A stretch of 64,000 bases of DNA from positions 287,648 to 351,647 of the forward strand of contig NZ_JAPYPG010000002.1 of assembly GCF_029937755.1 (NCBI RefSeq), given 5' to 3'. Source of the DNA: Henriciella sp. GTDB lineage: Bacteria > Pseudomonadota > Alphaproteobacteria > Caulobacterales > Hyphomonadaceae. The notes under the pieces were generated by a model. It made no database searches. It saw only the letters and a list, made by a program, of their open reading frames with translations, and was not told where the DNA came from. Positions 17,618-26,661 of this stretch are shown in pieces. Position numbers and translations under genes: made by a program. The stretch's first letter is position 1. Every line of letters begins with the position of its first letter.

Positions 17618-20188
17618 ATGAAAGTCGTTGTTGTTGAATCGCCTGCCAAGGCAAAGACGATCAACAAGTATCTCGGTAAAGACTACAAGGTGCTGGCCTC
17701 TTACGGGCATGTTCGCGACCTGCCGTCCAAGGATGGCTCGGTCGATCCGGACAATGATTTCGAGATGGTCTGGCAAGCTGATTCCAAGTCAGCCAGCCGC
17801 ATCCGTGAGATCGCCGATGCGACGAAGTCGGCTGACAAGCTGATTCTCGCAACTGACCCCGACCGCGAAGGCGAGGCCATTTCGTGGCACCTTCTGGAAG
17901 CGCTCGACAAACGCAAGGCGCTCAAGGGAATTCCGGTCGAACGTGTTGTATTTAACGCGATCACGAAGAACGCCGTCACCAAGGCGATGGAAGAGCCACG
18001 CGAGATCGATCAGGAACTTGTCGATGCCTATCTCGCCCGCCGGGCGCTCGACTATCTGGTTGGCTTCAACCTGTCGCCGGTTCTCTGGCGCAAGCTGCCA
18101 GGCTCACGCTCGGCTGGCCGTGTCCAGTCCGTGGCGCTGCGCATCATCTGCCAGCGGGAGTTGGAGATCGAAACCTTCGTTGCCCAGGAATACTGGTCGA
18201 TCGAAGCGGATCTGCGCGCCAAGGACGGGACCGACTTCAAGGCCCGCCTGCATGCGCTCGATGGCAAGAATCTGAAGAAGTTCGACCTGCCGGACGAGAA
18301 AGCCGCAACCGCCGCGCTCGAAGCGGTCAAAGTTGGCGGCTACTCCGTCAGCTCGGTTGAATCGAAGCCGGTGCGGCGCAATCCCCCGCCGCCCTTCATT
18401 ACCTCGACCCTGCAGCAGGAAGCCTCCCGCAAGCTCGGATTCACCGCCAAGCGGACAATGCAGGCGGCCCAGAAGCTTTATGAGGAAGGCCGCATCACCT
18501 ATATGCGGACCGACGGCGTCAACATGGCCGAGGAGGCCTATCAGGCCGCACGCAGCCAGATCGAAAGCGATTATGGCGCCCGTTACCTGCCGGAAAAACC
18601 GCGGCGTTATTCCTCCAAGGCCAAGAACGCCCAGGAAGCCCACGAAGCCGTTCGCCCGACCGATTTCAGCCTGCGTCCGGAAGAGTATCGCGGCGATGGC
18701 GACCTGAAGAAGCTCTACACACTGGTGTGGCGCCGGGCTGTTGCCTCGCAGATGGAAGCGGCCGTCTTCGAACGCACGACGCTGGACTTCATGTCGAAGG
18801 ACCAGCGTGCCCAGCTGCGCGCCACCGGCCAGGTCGTCGTATTTGATGGCTTCATCAAGCTCTATACCGAAGGCCGGGATGACGGCGATGATGATGAGGA
18901 CGGCTCGGACCGCCTGCCAAAGATGCAGGAAAACGAGCATGCCGACCTGAAGGACGCGAAATCCGAGCAGCACTTCACGCAGCCGCCGCCGCGCTTCACG
19001 GAAGCCTCGCTGGTCAAACGGCTTGAAGAACTCGGCATCGGCCGCCCGTCGACCTACGCCTCGACGCTGTCGACACTGGAAGACCGCGAATATGTCCGCC
19101 TCGACCAGAAAAAGCTGATTCCCGAAGACAAGGGCCGGCTCGTCACGGCCTTCCTGGAAAACTTCTTTGCCCGTTATGTCGAATACGATTTCACAGCCCA
19201 GCTGGAAGAACAGCTCGATGTGATCTCTGATGGCAAGCTCGACTGGAAGGCCTTCCTGCGCGACTTCTGGGTCCAGTTCCAGGCCGCTGTCGCCGAGACG
19301 AAAGAGCTGCGCGTTTCCGATGTGCTTGATGCACTGAACGAGGCGCTCGGGCCGTATGTCTTCCCGTCAAAGGACGAGAACGGCGAACAGAAAGCCAATC
19401 CACGTGAATGCCCGCTTTGTGGCGAAGGCGAGCTGTCACTGAAGCTCGGGCGTCATGGCGCCTTTGTCGGCTGCTCGCGCTATCCCGACTGCAAGTTCAC
19501 CCGTCCCTTCTCGGTCGACAATGACAAGGAACATGCGATCAACCCGGACGGCGAGGAGCTTGGCCTGCATCCCGATACGGGCGAGCCTGTACTGTTGAAG
19601 ACCGGACGCTTCGGCCCCTATGTCGAGACCTCACAGGGCGAAGATGAGAAACCGAGACGGACCAGCCTGCCAAAAGGCTGGGAGCCGCAGTCGATGAATC
19701 TCGAACGAGCCCTGAAGCTGCTGATGCTACCGCGCGAAGTCGGCAAGCACCCGGAAGACGGCGAACCGATCCTCGCGAATCTCGGCCGTTATGGCCCCTA
19801 TGTTCAGCACCAGCGGACCTTCGCAAACGTTCCGAATGTGGAAGAGCTGTTCGAGATCGGCCTCAACCGGGCTGTGACCCTGATTGCAGAGAAAAAGGCG
19901 AGCCGTGGCGGCGGCCGCTCCGCTGTGAAGCCACTCAAGGAACTCGGCAAGCATCCGGGCGATGACGAGCCGATCCACGTCTATGAGGGCCGCTACGGGC
20001 CGTATGTCAAACACGGCAAGACCAATGCGACCCTGCCAAAGGACACCACGCCCGACACGGTGACGCTGGAACAGGCGATCGAACTGATCGACGCAAAGGC
20101 GAAGAAGAAGCCGGCGAAAAAGAAGAAGGCGCCTGCCAAGAAGAAGGCCACGGCAAAGAAGAAGCCGACCGCCAAGGCGAAGGAATAG
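17618..20188 (+). CDS. topA: DNA topoisomerase I
   Basis: An 856-residue type IA topoisomerase that relaxes negative supercoils. The Toprim domain at the N-terminus has VVVESPAKAKTI and the acidic TDPDREGE cluster (D80, D82, E84). The active tyrosine is Y295 in GRITYMRTDG. One four-cysteine zinc ribbon (CPLC...CSRYPDC) lies after residue 590, followed by Topo_C_Rpt repeats (LGxHPxxGEP...GRYGPYV, three copies). The last 30 residues are a Lys/Ala-rich basic tail typical of bacterial TopA. The start has GGAGG at a suitable distance. Confidence 0.97.
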   Translation: MKVVVVESPAKAKTINKYLGKDYKVLASYGHVRDLPSKDGSVDPDNDFEMVWQADSKSASRIREIADATKSADKLILATDPDREGEAISWHLLEALDKRKALKGIPVERVVFNAITKNAVTKAMEEPREIDQELVDAYLARRALDYLVGFNLSPVLWRKLPGSRSAGRVQSVALRIICQRELEIETFVAQEYWSIEADLRAKDGTDFKARLHALDGKNLKKFDLPDEKAATAALEAVKVGGYSVSSVESKPVRRNPPPPFITSTLQQEASRKLGFTAKRTMQAAQKLYEEGRITYMRTDGVNMAEEAYQAARSQIESDYGARYLPEKPRRYSSKAKNAQEAHEAVRPTDFSLRPEEYRGDGDLKKLYTLVWRRAVASQMEAAVFERTTLDFMSKDQRAQLRATGQVVVFDGFIKLYTEGRDDGDDDEDGSDRLPKMQENEHADLKDAKSEQHFTQPPPRFTEASLVKRLEELGIGRPSTYASTLSTLEDREYVRLDQKKLIPEDKGRLVTAFLENFFARYVEYDFTAQLEEQLDVISDGKLDWKAFLRDFWVQFQAAVAETKELRVSDVLDALNEALGPYVFPSKDENGEQKANPRECPLCGEGELSLKLGRHGAFVGCSRYPDCKFTRPFSVDNDKEHAINPDGEELGLHPDTGEPVLLKTGRFGPYVETSQGEDEKPRRTSLPKGWEPQSMNLERALKLLMLPREVGKHPEDGEPILANLGRYGPYVQHQRTFANVPNVEELFEIGLNRAVTLIAEKKASRGGGRSAVKPLKELGKHPGDDEPIHVYEGRYGPYVKHGKTNATLPKDTTPDTVTLEQAIELIDAKAKKKPAKKKKAPAKKKATAKKKPTAKAKE

Positions 20189-20212
20189 GCTGGAGGGAGG
20201 TCTGCAGCATCG

Positions 20213-20677
20213 ATGGCGATGAATATCAGGCCCGCCACGCTGAGCGACTTGCCGATCTTGCTCGAATTCGAGCAGGGGATCATCAGGGCCGAGCGCCCTT
20301 ATGATCCCCTGCTGAAGCCCGACCCGATCAGCTATTATGATATTGGCGAGATGATCCGCGCCGATGATGCCGAGGTTATGGTCGTCGAGATTGATGGAGA
20401 GCTTGTCGCTTCAGGCTATGTGAAGACAAAGGCCTCCCGGCATTACACCTCACCGGACTGGCACGCCTTTCTGGGGTTCATGTTCGTTCGCGAAGATCAG
20501 CGCGGCCGTGGGTTGAACAAGGTTTTGCTGGATGCCCTGACGGACTGGGCCCGAAAGCGCGGTCTGACCGAAGTCCGCCTGACGGTCTATCCCGGCAATG
20601 AGCCAGCCATTCGCGCTTATGAGAAAGCCGGCTTTACCCCCTATCTCACCGAGATGCGGCTGGGCTTGGACGACTGA
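20213..20677 (+). CDS. GNAT-family N-acetyltransferase (154 aa)
   Basis: A single GNAT domain: N-terminal IRPATLSDLPILLEFEQ, a central AFLGFMFVREDQRGRGLNKVLL with the acetyl-CoA pyrophosphate loop QRGRGL, and the C-terminal YPGNEPAIRAYEKAGFTPY block common to RimI-like enzymes. The acceptor is unknown. A GGAGGGAGG run lies 13-21 nt before the ATG at 20213; an alternative ATG is at 20219. It lies 24 nt after topA and may be cotranscribed with it. Confidence 0.85.
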   Translation: MAMNIRPATLSDLPILLEFEQGIIRAERPYDPLLKPDPISYYDIGEMIRADDAEVMVVEIDGELVASGYVKTKASRHYTSPDWHAFLGFMFVREDQRGRGLNKVLLDALTDWARKRGLTEVRLTVYPGNEPAIRAYEKAGFTPYLTEMRLGLDD

Positions 20678-20718
20678 GCCTGCCACCCACAGCATCCGTC
20701 CTTGCCTTCATGGTAAAC

Positions 20719-20743
20719 TGAACCAGATCGACCGGGAAACGTT
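20719..20743 (+). promoter_or_regulatory. Candidate EcfG-type stress promoter (one mismatch)
   Basis: TGAAC (20719-20723), a 16-nt spacer, then CGTT (20740-20743). The alphaproteobacterial general stress sigma factor EcfG recognises GGAAC-N16/17-CGTT, so this has one mismatch. It lies 56 nt upstream of the microprotein gene start. Confidence 0.4.
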
Positions 20744-20799
20744 GAATTGCTTTGCGCAATGAAAACAAGGTGTTTTCAAAGCCGACAGGAGGACAGACC

Positions 20800-20931
20800 A
20801 TGACTGACCCGAAAATCCAGACAGATGAGGCACGCCAGGGCGAAACCGGCAAGGGCGTACGCTGGGTTCTCATCATCTCCATAATTGCCGCCATCTTCGC
20901 GATGGGCATTCTCATCGGGACCATGATCTAG
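20800..20931 (+). CDS. 43-residue single-pass membrane microprotein
   Basis: An open frame of 43 codons preceded by a perfect AGGAGG (20787-20792) seven bases before the ATG. The N-terminal 21 residues are polar (MTDPKIQTDEARQGE...), then one long hydrophobic helix (about residues 22-43, WVLIISIIAAIFAMG...) runs to the end, giving a tail-anchored or single-pass inner-membrane protein. The excellent ribosome site and clean amphipathic layout make it a real gene rather than a chance frame. No family recognised. A near-match EcfG promoter upstream suggests stress control (inference). Confidence 0.7.
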   Translation: MTDPKIQTDEARQGETGKGVRWVLIISIIAAIFAMGILIGTMI

Positions 20932-20995
20932 GAGTGGCTGAGGCCAGCCTGAATGAATCCGAGCATGTTGACGCAGAATCCCTTATATCGTGGCC

Positions 20996-23242
20996 ATGAG
21001 TTTTCCTGACCGCGAGACCGTTCTCGACTTCATATCCAACAATCCCTCGCTCACGACCAAGCAGGAGATTGCCCGCGGCCTGAAGGTGAAAGGCCGCGAG
21101 CGGCAGGCGCTGCGCGCCATCCTGAAAGACCTGGAAGCCGACGGCACGCTTGAACGCACCGGCAAACGCGCCTGGGCCATGGCAGACCAGCCGCCGCCGA
21201 CCGGCGTCATCACTTTCGAAGAGATAGACAATGATGGCGAACTGATTGCCCGGGCTGTCGGCCGCGAGGGCGCTTTCGGACCGCCAATCCGGTATGCCGG
21301 CTATAGCGGCAAGTCACGCGGCCCAGCCCCGGCGGTGGGCGATCGCGGCCTTGCAAGGGTCAATGAATCAAATGGCGAGTATCACGCCAAACTCTTGAAG
21401 CTCTTCGAGAAACGCGACGAAGAATCACCGATGACCGGCCGCTTCGAGAGCACGCCGCGCGGTGGCCGCGTGGTGCCGGCGAGCCGCAAGGACAAGCGCA
21501 CGCTGCTGATCGATACGAGCGACAGCAAGGGTGCCGAGGATGGTGACCTTGTCAGCGCCATGCCAAAACCAGGCAAGCCGAATGGTCCGGCTTTCGGCGT
21601 CGTCACCGACATTCTGGGGCGCATGGACGACCCGCGTGCAGCCTCGCTCCTTGCTATCCATGGCCATGACATTCCGGTCGAGTTTCCCAATGACGTCCTC
21701 AACGAAGCCAAGTCGATCAAACCGCTCGATGCCCCGCGCGAGGACCTGACCCAGCTTGACCTGATCACGATCGACCCCGCCGATGCGCGCGACCATGACG
21801 ACGCTGTCTATGCCGAGAAGCTGGACGATGGCTGGCGCGTGATCGTCGCGATCGCCGATGTCGCCGCCTATGTCAGGCCCGGAACGGCCCTTGATCGCGA
21901 GGCGCAGAAGCGTGGCAACTCCACCTATTTCCCCGATCGCGTCGTGCCGATGCTGCCTTTCGAGCTGTCGGCAGATGCCTGCTCGCTGGTCAATGATGAG
22001 GATCGGCCCTGCATGGCCGTCGAGATGATCTTCGACCAGTCCGGCACCAAACGCTCGCACCGCTTCATTCGCGGCACGATGCGCTCCAAGGCGAAGCTCG
22101 CTTATGAAGAGGCCCAGGCGGCAATCGATGGCAAGAAAGGCGGACCGGGCGAACGCTGGCTGGACCCTGTCCTCAAACCGCTGTGGGGTGCCTATGAAGC
22201 CCTCGGAAAAGCACGGTCAAAACGTGCTCCGCTCGATCTCGACATGCCCGAGAAAAAGGTAGAGATTGGCGAGGACGGGACAGTCAAAGGCATTATCGAA
22301 AAGGAGCGGTTCGACGCGCACCGCCTGATCGAAGAATTCATGATCCAGGCGAATGTCGCGGCGGCTGAGACCCTCGAAAAAGCGGGCGCGCCCCTGCTCT
22401 ACCGGGTTCACGACCAACCCTCGGACGCCAAGATCGCGGCGCTCGCGGACTTCCTGCAGACCCTGGACATCAGCTGGCCTGTCGGCGAACGCCCACAAAC
22501 GCACCGCTTCAACAAGCTGCTCGGCGATACGCGTGAGACAGACCATTCTGAAGCGGTCTCGGAAATCGTGCTCCGCTCGCAGGCGCAGGCGATCTACGAT
22601 CCGGACAATCTCGGCCACTTCGGTCTCAATCTCGCGCGTTATGCGCACTTCACTTCGCCTATTCGGCGCTATAGCGACCTGATCGTCCACCGCGCGCTGA
22701 TCAGCTCGCTGAACCTCGGCGACGACGGACTGACCGACGAGATGGCGGCCTCGCTTCACGATATTGCCAGCCACCTCGTCGATACCGAGCGCCGCTCCAT
22801 GGCGGCCGAACGCGAAGCGACCGATCGCTATCTCGCGCTTTACCTGCAGGACCGGGTCGGCGCTGAATTCGAAGGACGTATTACCGGCGTGACGCCGGCC
22901 GGGCTGTTCATCCGGATGGCCGGAACCGGCGCGGACGGCTTCTCACCCATTTCCAAGCTCTCCGATGACTATTGGGTGCACGATGAGGCAAGCATGTCGC
23001 TGATCGCACGCGGGTCCGGCAAGCGGTTCGAGCTCGGCCAGACCGTGAAGGTCAAACTGCAGGAGGTGACGCCGCTCCAGGGCGGGTTGCTGCTCGAGGT
23101 CCTCTCGCCCCCGAAGCCAAAGAAGCCCGGCGAAAAACCGCCCGCTTCGCGCAAGGGCAGGTCTGGTCCGCGCGGGCATGGCCGTGGCAAGGTCTCCTCC
23201 AAGCCCCGCCACAAGGGGAGAAAAAAAGGAGGAAAGCGCTGA
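20996..23242 (+). CDS. rnr: Ribonuclease R
   Basis: A 748-residue RNase II-superfamily 3'-to-5' exoribonuclease that degrades structured RNA. There is a winged-helix N-terminus, cold-shock-like domains, then the RNB catalytic domain with the acidic cluster DPADARDHDDAVYAEK. A C-terminal S1 domain (GAEFEGRITGVTPAGLFIRM) is followed by a Lys/Arg/Gly-rich tail. The ATG at 20996 is preceded in frame by a GTG at 20990; no clear ribosome site helps to decide. The stop overlaps the following Nudix start by one base (TGATG). Confidence 0.95.
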   Translation: MSFPDRETVLDFISNNPSLTTKQEIARGLKVKGRERQALRAILKDLEADGTLERTGKRAWAMADQPPPTGVITFEEIDNDGELIARAVGREGAFGPPIRYAGYSGKSRGPAPAVGDRGLARVNESNGEYHAKLLKLFEKRDEESPMTGRFESTPRGGRVVPASRKDKRTLLIDTSDSKGAEDGDLVSAMPKPGKPNGPAFGVVTDILGRMDDPRAASLLAIHGHDIPVEFPNDVLNEAKSIKPLDAPREDLTQLDLITIDPADARDHDDAVYAEKLDDGWRVIVAIADVAAYVRPGTALDREAQKRGNSTYFPDRVVPMLPFELSADACSLVNDEDRPCMAVEMIFDQSGTKRSHRFIRGTMRSKAKLAYEEAQAAIDGKKGGPGERWLDPVLKPLWGAYEALGKARSKRAPLDLDMPEKKVEIGEDGTVKGIIEKERFDAHRLIEEFMIQANVAAAETLEKAGAPLLYRVHDQPSDAKIAALADFLQTLDISWPVGERPQTHRFNKLLGDTRETDHSEAVSEIVLRSQAQAIYDPDNLGHFGLNLARYAHFTSPIRRYSDLIVHRALISSLNLGDDGLTDEMAASLHDIASHLVDTERRSMAAEREATDRYLALYLQDRVGAEFEGRITGVTPAGLFIRMAGTGADGFSPISKLSDDYWVHDEASMSLIARGSGKRFELGQTVKVKLQEVTPLQGGLLLEVLSPPKPKKPGEKPPASRKGRSGPRGHGRGKVSSKPRHKGRKKGGKR

Positions 23243-23970
23243 TGACCGTCAAACTCGGCAGCGCTTATGACAAGGAAGGCGACGGCGACATCATCCAGAA
23301 GGACAGGCCGACGCCGCGTCCGCGTGATGCTGCCACGCTGATCCTTGTGCGCCGCGATCAGGCCCAGCCACGGCTTCTGATGGGCAAACGCTCAGGCCGT
23401 CATTCCTTCATGCCCGACAAGTACGTCTTTCCCGGCGGGCGTGTTGATACCGCGGATGGCCGGGTGCCAAGCCTGTCGGAGTTCCGCTCTCTGGTGGAGC
23501 AGAAGCTCGCCCACAAGACCCGCCGCAAGCCACGTGCCTTTGGCCTCACCGCTATCCGCGAGACCTTCGAGGAGACCGGCCTGATTGTCGGGCGTGCCGG
23601 GCAGTTTCCCGGGGATCCCGCTGCCGACTGGGAAAAATATGCCAGCCAGGGCGCTGCCCCCTGCCTGCAGGGCTTCACCTTCATTGGCCGCGCCATCACC
23701 CCGCCCTACAGGCCGAAGCGTTTTGATGCCCGCTTCTTCATGGCCGAGGCAGAAGACGTGCTTATCGATGAACGCCCCGCGGTGGACGGGGCCGAGCTGC
23801 ATGACCTTCAATGGGTCACGCTTGAGGACGCAATGGCGCTGGACCTGCCGAACGTCACGCGTTTCATGATCGGAGAGATCGGCGAGCGCCTGCAACAGAA
23901 GGATCCGGAAGCGGTGCGCCCCCCTTTCCTTCGCTGGACGCAAAGCGGCCATTCGCGCGACAGGATCTGA
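23242..23970 (+). CDS. Nudix hydrolase with a split Nudix box (242 aa)
   Basis: A Nudix fold protein, expected to hydrolyse a nucleoside diphosphate linked to another group. The Nudix helix RETFEETGL is intact (about residues 110-118), but it is separated from the FPGGR loop (about residues 61-65) by some 40 residues, a spacing seen in NUDT7/NUDT19-like members. Substrate unknown. It is coupled to rnr by a 1-nt overlap, with GGAGG supplied inside the rnr 3' end. The protein could act on RNA-decay products or CoA esters; this is only inference. Confidence 0.82.
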   Translation: MTVKLGSAYDKEGDGDIIQKDRPTPRPRDAATLILVRRDQAQPRLLMGKRSGRHSFMPDKYVFPGGRVDTADGRVPSLSEFRSLVEQKLAHKTRRKPRAFGLTAIRETFEETGLIVGRAGQFPGDPAADWEKYASQGAAPCLQGFTFIGRAITPPYRPKRFDARFFMAEAEDVLIDERPAVDGAELHDLQWVTLEDAMALDLPNVTRFMIGEIGERLQQKDPEAVRPPFLRWTQSGHSRDRI

Positions 23971-23995
23971 GATTCAGCGCTCTGCGCACAGCCGC

Positions 23996-24024
23996 TTGAC
24001 TTTGAAGGTCTGCCCCTTCATTAA
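23996..24024 (+). promoter_or_regulatory. Candidate promoter for rpmG
   Basis: TTGACT (23996-24001) followed, after a 17-nt spacer, by CATTAA (24019-24024), about 43 nt before the rpmG ATG. The -35 is one base off consensus; the -10 is weak. Confidence 0.35.
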
Positions 24025-24066
24025 GCGCCCTTCGAATTCCAGAAACACCCGAAACGAGCATTCGTC

Positions 24067-24234
24067 ATGGCCAAGCCGACAACCATCAAGATTCGCCTGA
24101 ACTCGACCGCCGGGACGGGCTTTTTCTATGTGACCAAGAAGAACCCGCGCAACATCACCGAGAAGCTCGTGATGCGCAAATACGACCCGATTGCGAAGAA
24201 GCACGTCGAGTTCAAGGAAGGCAAGATCAAGTAA
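24067..24234 (+). CDS. rpmG: 50S ribosomal protein L33
   Basis: A 55-residue bL33, a component of the large ribosomal subunit near the E site. The sequence [21 protein letters not shown] through [18 protein letters not shown] is typical of the zinc-free (C-minus) type: no CxxC pairs are present. It is a single-gene unit with its own promoter candidate and a strong terminator 30 nt downstream. Confidence 0.96.
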   Translation: MAKPTTIKIRLNSTAGTGFFYVTKKNPRNITEKLVMRKYDPIAKKHVEFKEGKIK

Positions 24235-24264
24235 GGTCTCGCTCCTTCAGACAGATCATCATGC

Positions 24265-24294
24265 AAGCCGGGCGCCCTGCCCGGCTTTTCTTTT
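24265..24294 (+). terminator. rpmG rho-independent terminator
   Basis: Stem AAGCCGGGC / GCCCGGCTT with a 5-nt loop, followed by TTCTTTTA. Strong GC core and a U-rich tail. Confidence 0.88.
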
Positions 24295-24338
24295 ATGGCG
24301 TCCGTAATTGTCCTTATAGAGCCACACGTTTCCCTGTA

Positions 24339-24351
24339 TGCTACTGTAGCA
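24339..24351. repeat. 13-bp palindrome upstream of the stress-protein gene
   Basis: TGCTAC-T-GTAGCA, a perfect 6+1+6 dyad, ends 17 nt before the ATG at 24369 and just upstream of the ribosome site. It could be an operator or a small RNA hairpin that hides the start. Confidence 0.4.
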
Positions 24352-24368
24352 GTAACAGGAGGTAAGCC

Positions 24369-24833
24369 ATGGCTCTGGAGTTCAATAAGGTGGTCGCCGT
24401 CATCGATGTCGATGATGATCTGGCCGATCTGGTTTTTGAAACCGCAAAGCAGATGACGGCATCGAGTGGCGAATTGCACGCCATCGATTCGAATCCGTTC
24501 ATCACGACGTTCGAGTCCCCCTATGCGAGTGGCGCTCTGGAAGCGGATGCGGAAGCGCACCGGGCGGATGCCGAACGCCGCAAGCAGAAGCTCGATGCCT
24601 TGGCGGCCTCCCATGGCGGCGCAAAGGAACTGGCTGTCCTGGAAGGCAACCCGTCACGTGATGCGGCCAGCTATGCGAAGAAGAACGATGTTGATCTCAT
24701 CGTCATCGGTTCACACCAGAAAGGCTGGTGGAAGCGGCTGCTGGAAGGCTCGGAAAGCTCCGACATGATCCGGGAAGCCCCGTGCGCCGTCTTCGTCGTA
24801 ACCACGGCACACAAGAAGAAAACAGGCGGCTAA
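24369..24833 (+). CDS. Universal stress protein family protein (154 aa)
   Basis: A single UspA-like domain: N-terminal FNKVVAVIDVDDD, central long helix rich in Ala/Glu/Arg, then VDLIVIGSHQKGWWKRLLEGSESSDMIREAPCAVFVV. In ATP-binding members the loop reads G-x2-G-x9-G(S/T); here the second glycine is replaced (GSHQ), so nucleotide binding may be weak or absent. GGAGG lies about 8 nt before the ATG. Convergent with pleD, with only 7 nt between the stops. Stress control is likely by family, but no sigma-factor site is clear. Confidence 0.82.
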   Translation: MALEFNKVVAVIDVDDDLADLVFETAKQMTASSGELHAIDSNPFITTFESPYASGALEADAEAHRADAERRKQKLDALAASHGGAKELAVLEGNPSRDAASYAKKNDVDLIVIGSHQKGWWKRLLEGSESSDMIREAPCAVFVVTTAHKKKTGG

Positions 24834-24840
24834 GTCCGCA

Positions 24841-26211
24841 TCAGGCAGCGATATTCGTAACCCGGTTGCGGCCCGATGTCTTGGCACGATAGAGGGCCGC
24901 ATCGGCGCGCCGCAGGATATCGGCAACGGTATCCTGCTCCCCCTGATAGGCCGCGACACCGGCGCTGACGGTGACTTCGATCACGTCGTTGCCATTTCCA
25001 TCCAGCGCAAATCGATCTGCCGCGATTGAGCGGCGAATCCGTTCGGCGGCACGTCCGGCGAGTTCACCGGTTGTTTCCGGCATGATGACGAGAAATTCCT
25101 CGCCGCCCGGGCGGCAGACGATGTCCTTCGGGCGGACATTCTCCTGGATGCGCTCGGCGAATTGCTGGAGAACGCGGTCGCCAGCTTCATGGCCGTACTT
25201 GTCGTTCACCTGCTTGAAGTGATCGATATCCACCGCGATAACGGACAGGGGTATATTGCCAGCCGCTGCCCGCTTCATCCACAAGCCAAGCTGATTGGTC
25301 ATGTAACGGCGATTATAAAGCCCAGTAAGCTGGTCGACGACCGACAGCTCCAGCCCGCGGTCGACGCGGCGGCGCAGGATATCGACATAGCGTCGGCGCT
25401 TGGTCTGCGTATTTACCCGCGCGAGCAGCTCCTCTGGTACGACGGGGGTCTGTATGATGTCGCTGGCCCCGAGCTCAAGCGCCTGGGCGGCAATTTCGCG
25501 GTCGCTGCTGTTCGCCATGACAATGATCGACAGTGCGCGTGTCGCGTCCGTGGTCCGGAAGTGCGCACAAAGACGTAGCGGGTCGAAACGCTGGTGGCTG
25601 AGGCTGAGCAGGATAATATCGAGATGGCTCGTGCCCCGGCCGTTGGACTGATCAGCCTCATCGAGCGTCAGGACGCGATGGCCTGCCTGTTCCAGAGGTT
25701 CTCGGATGGCATTCGCAACGCCCTCGCGTGAATCGATCAGGAGAATGTTCGCTCCACGCTCCAGCGCGAGACTTTCATCATCGCTGAGCGCCCCGGCCCG
25801 CACCCCGTTAGCCTCACGGTTCCGCAGCTCGTGGGCGACTGCGTTGTATCGGTTCAGGGCTCCGATCCTTGCCATCAGTGAAAAGTCGTCGACCGGCTTT
25901 GTCAGGAAATCATCGGCGCCTGCCTCAAGGCCGCGCACACGGTCAGCGGTCTCGTTGAGGGCGGTCAGCATCACGACCGGGATATGCGCAGTTTCAGGGT
26001 CAGCCTTCAGGCGGCGGCAGACTTCGTAGCCATCCATCCCCGGCATCATGACGTCGAGCAGGATAATGCCAGGCTGGTCGGCATGTGCAATCTCAAGCGC
26101 TTTCTGACCATCCTCGGCGAGCAATACAGAATAGTATTTCGCTTCCAGCTTTGCCTGCATCAGGCGCCGGTTGGCCAGGATATCATCGACGACAAGTAAT
26201 TTAGCGCTCAT
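24841..26211 (-). CDS. pleD: Diguanylate cyclase response regulator PleD
   Basis: A 456-residue protein with the REC-REC-GGDEF order. The first receiver has the phosphoacceptor D53 in LLDVMMPGMDG. The second receiver lacks an Asp at the equivalent strand end (DIILLSLSHQ), as expected for the adaptor receiver of PleD. The cyclase motif is GGEEF (369-373), and the product-inhibition I-site R360-P-K-D363 lies five residues before it, matching Caulobacter PleD within one residue. It makes cyclic di-GMP during the swarmer-to-stalked transition in relatives. It overlaps divK by ATGA. Confidence 0.96.
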   Translation of the reverse strand: MSAKLLVVDDILANRRLMQAKLEAKYYSVLLAEDGQKALEIAHADQPGIILLDVMMPGMDGYEVCRRLKADPETAHIPVVMLTALNETADRVRGLEAGADDFLTKPVDDFSLMARIGALNRYNAVAHELRNREANGVRAGALSDDESLALERGANILLIDSREGVANAIREPLEQAGHRVLTLDEADQSNGRGTSHLDIILLSLSHQRFDPLRLCAHFRTTDATRALSIIVMANSSDREIAAQALELGASDIIQTPVVPEELLARVNTQTKRRRYVDILRRRVDRGLELSVVDQLTGLYNRRYMTNQLGLWMKRAAAGNIPLSVIAVDIDHFKQVNDKYGHEAGDRVLQQFAERIQENVRPKDIVCRPGGEEFLVIMPETTGELAGRAAERIRRSIAADRFALDGNGNDVIEVTVSAGVAAYQGEQDTVADILRRADAALYRAKTSGRNRVTNIAA

Positions 26212-26600
26212 GCAGCCTTACGATCCCCCACCAGCTCTTCAACTGTTGTCAGGAAAGATCGCATCTGGATGGGTTTGGACAGATACCCCTCGCAGCCGGC
26301 TTCCCTCACCCGCTGTTCATCGGCGCGCATTGCAAATGCGGTCACCGCCAGCACCGGAATATTGCGAATCGATTCGTCGTCCTTGATCCAACGCGTGATA
26401 TCGAGCCCGGAAACTTCCGGTAACTGGATGTCCATGATGATCAGGTCCGGCTTGTGCTGGCGTGTGAGTTCCACGGCCTTTGCGCCATCCCGGCATTGCA
26501 GCGTATCGAAACCGAAGGCATCCAGCAGGTCGCAGAAGAGCCGCATGTTGAGTTCATTGTCCTCAACGACCAGAACGGTTTTCTTGTTGCCTGTGGCCAT
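26208..26600 (-). CDS. divK: Single-domain response regulator DivK
   Basis: A 130-residue stand-alone receiver. The phosphoacceptor is D57 in LIIMDIQLPEVSG, the acidic pair is in VVEDNELNMR, and the conserved Lys is in GYLSKPI. In Caulobacterales relatives DivK is phosphorylated by PleC/DivJ and controls CtrA through DivL/CckA. Being first in an operon with pleD identifies it. The upstream region shared with dinB holds a CtrA-like half-matched site. Confidence 0.95.
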   Translation of the reverse strand: MATGNKKTVLVVEDNELNMRLFCDLLDAFGFDTLQCRDGAKAVELTRQHKPDLIIMDIQLPEVSGLDITRWIKDDESIRNIPVLAVTAFAMRADEQRVREAGCEGYLSKPIQMRSFLTTVEELVGDRKAA

Positions 26601-26661
26601 TACTGCGTTCTCGATTGCGCGATCGATTCTGTGACTATTCGCTCTTCTAGCCTCAAGAGTC

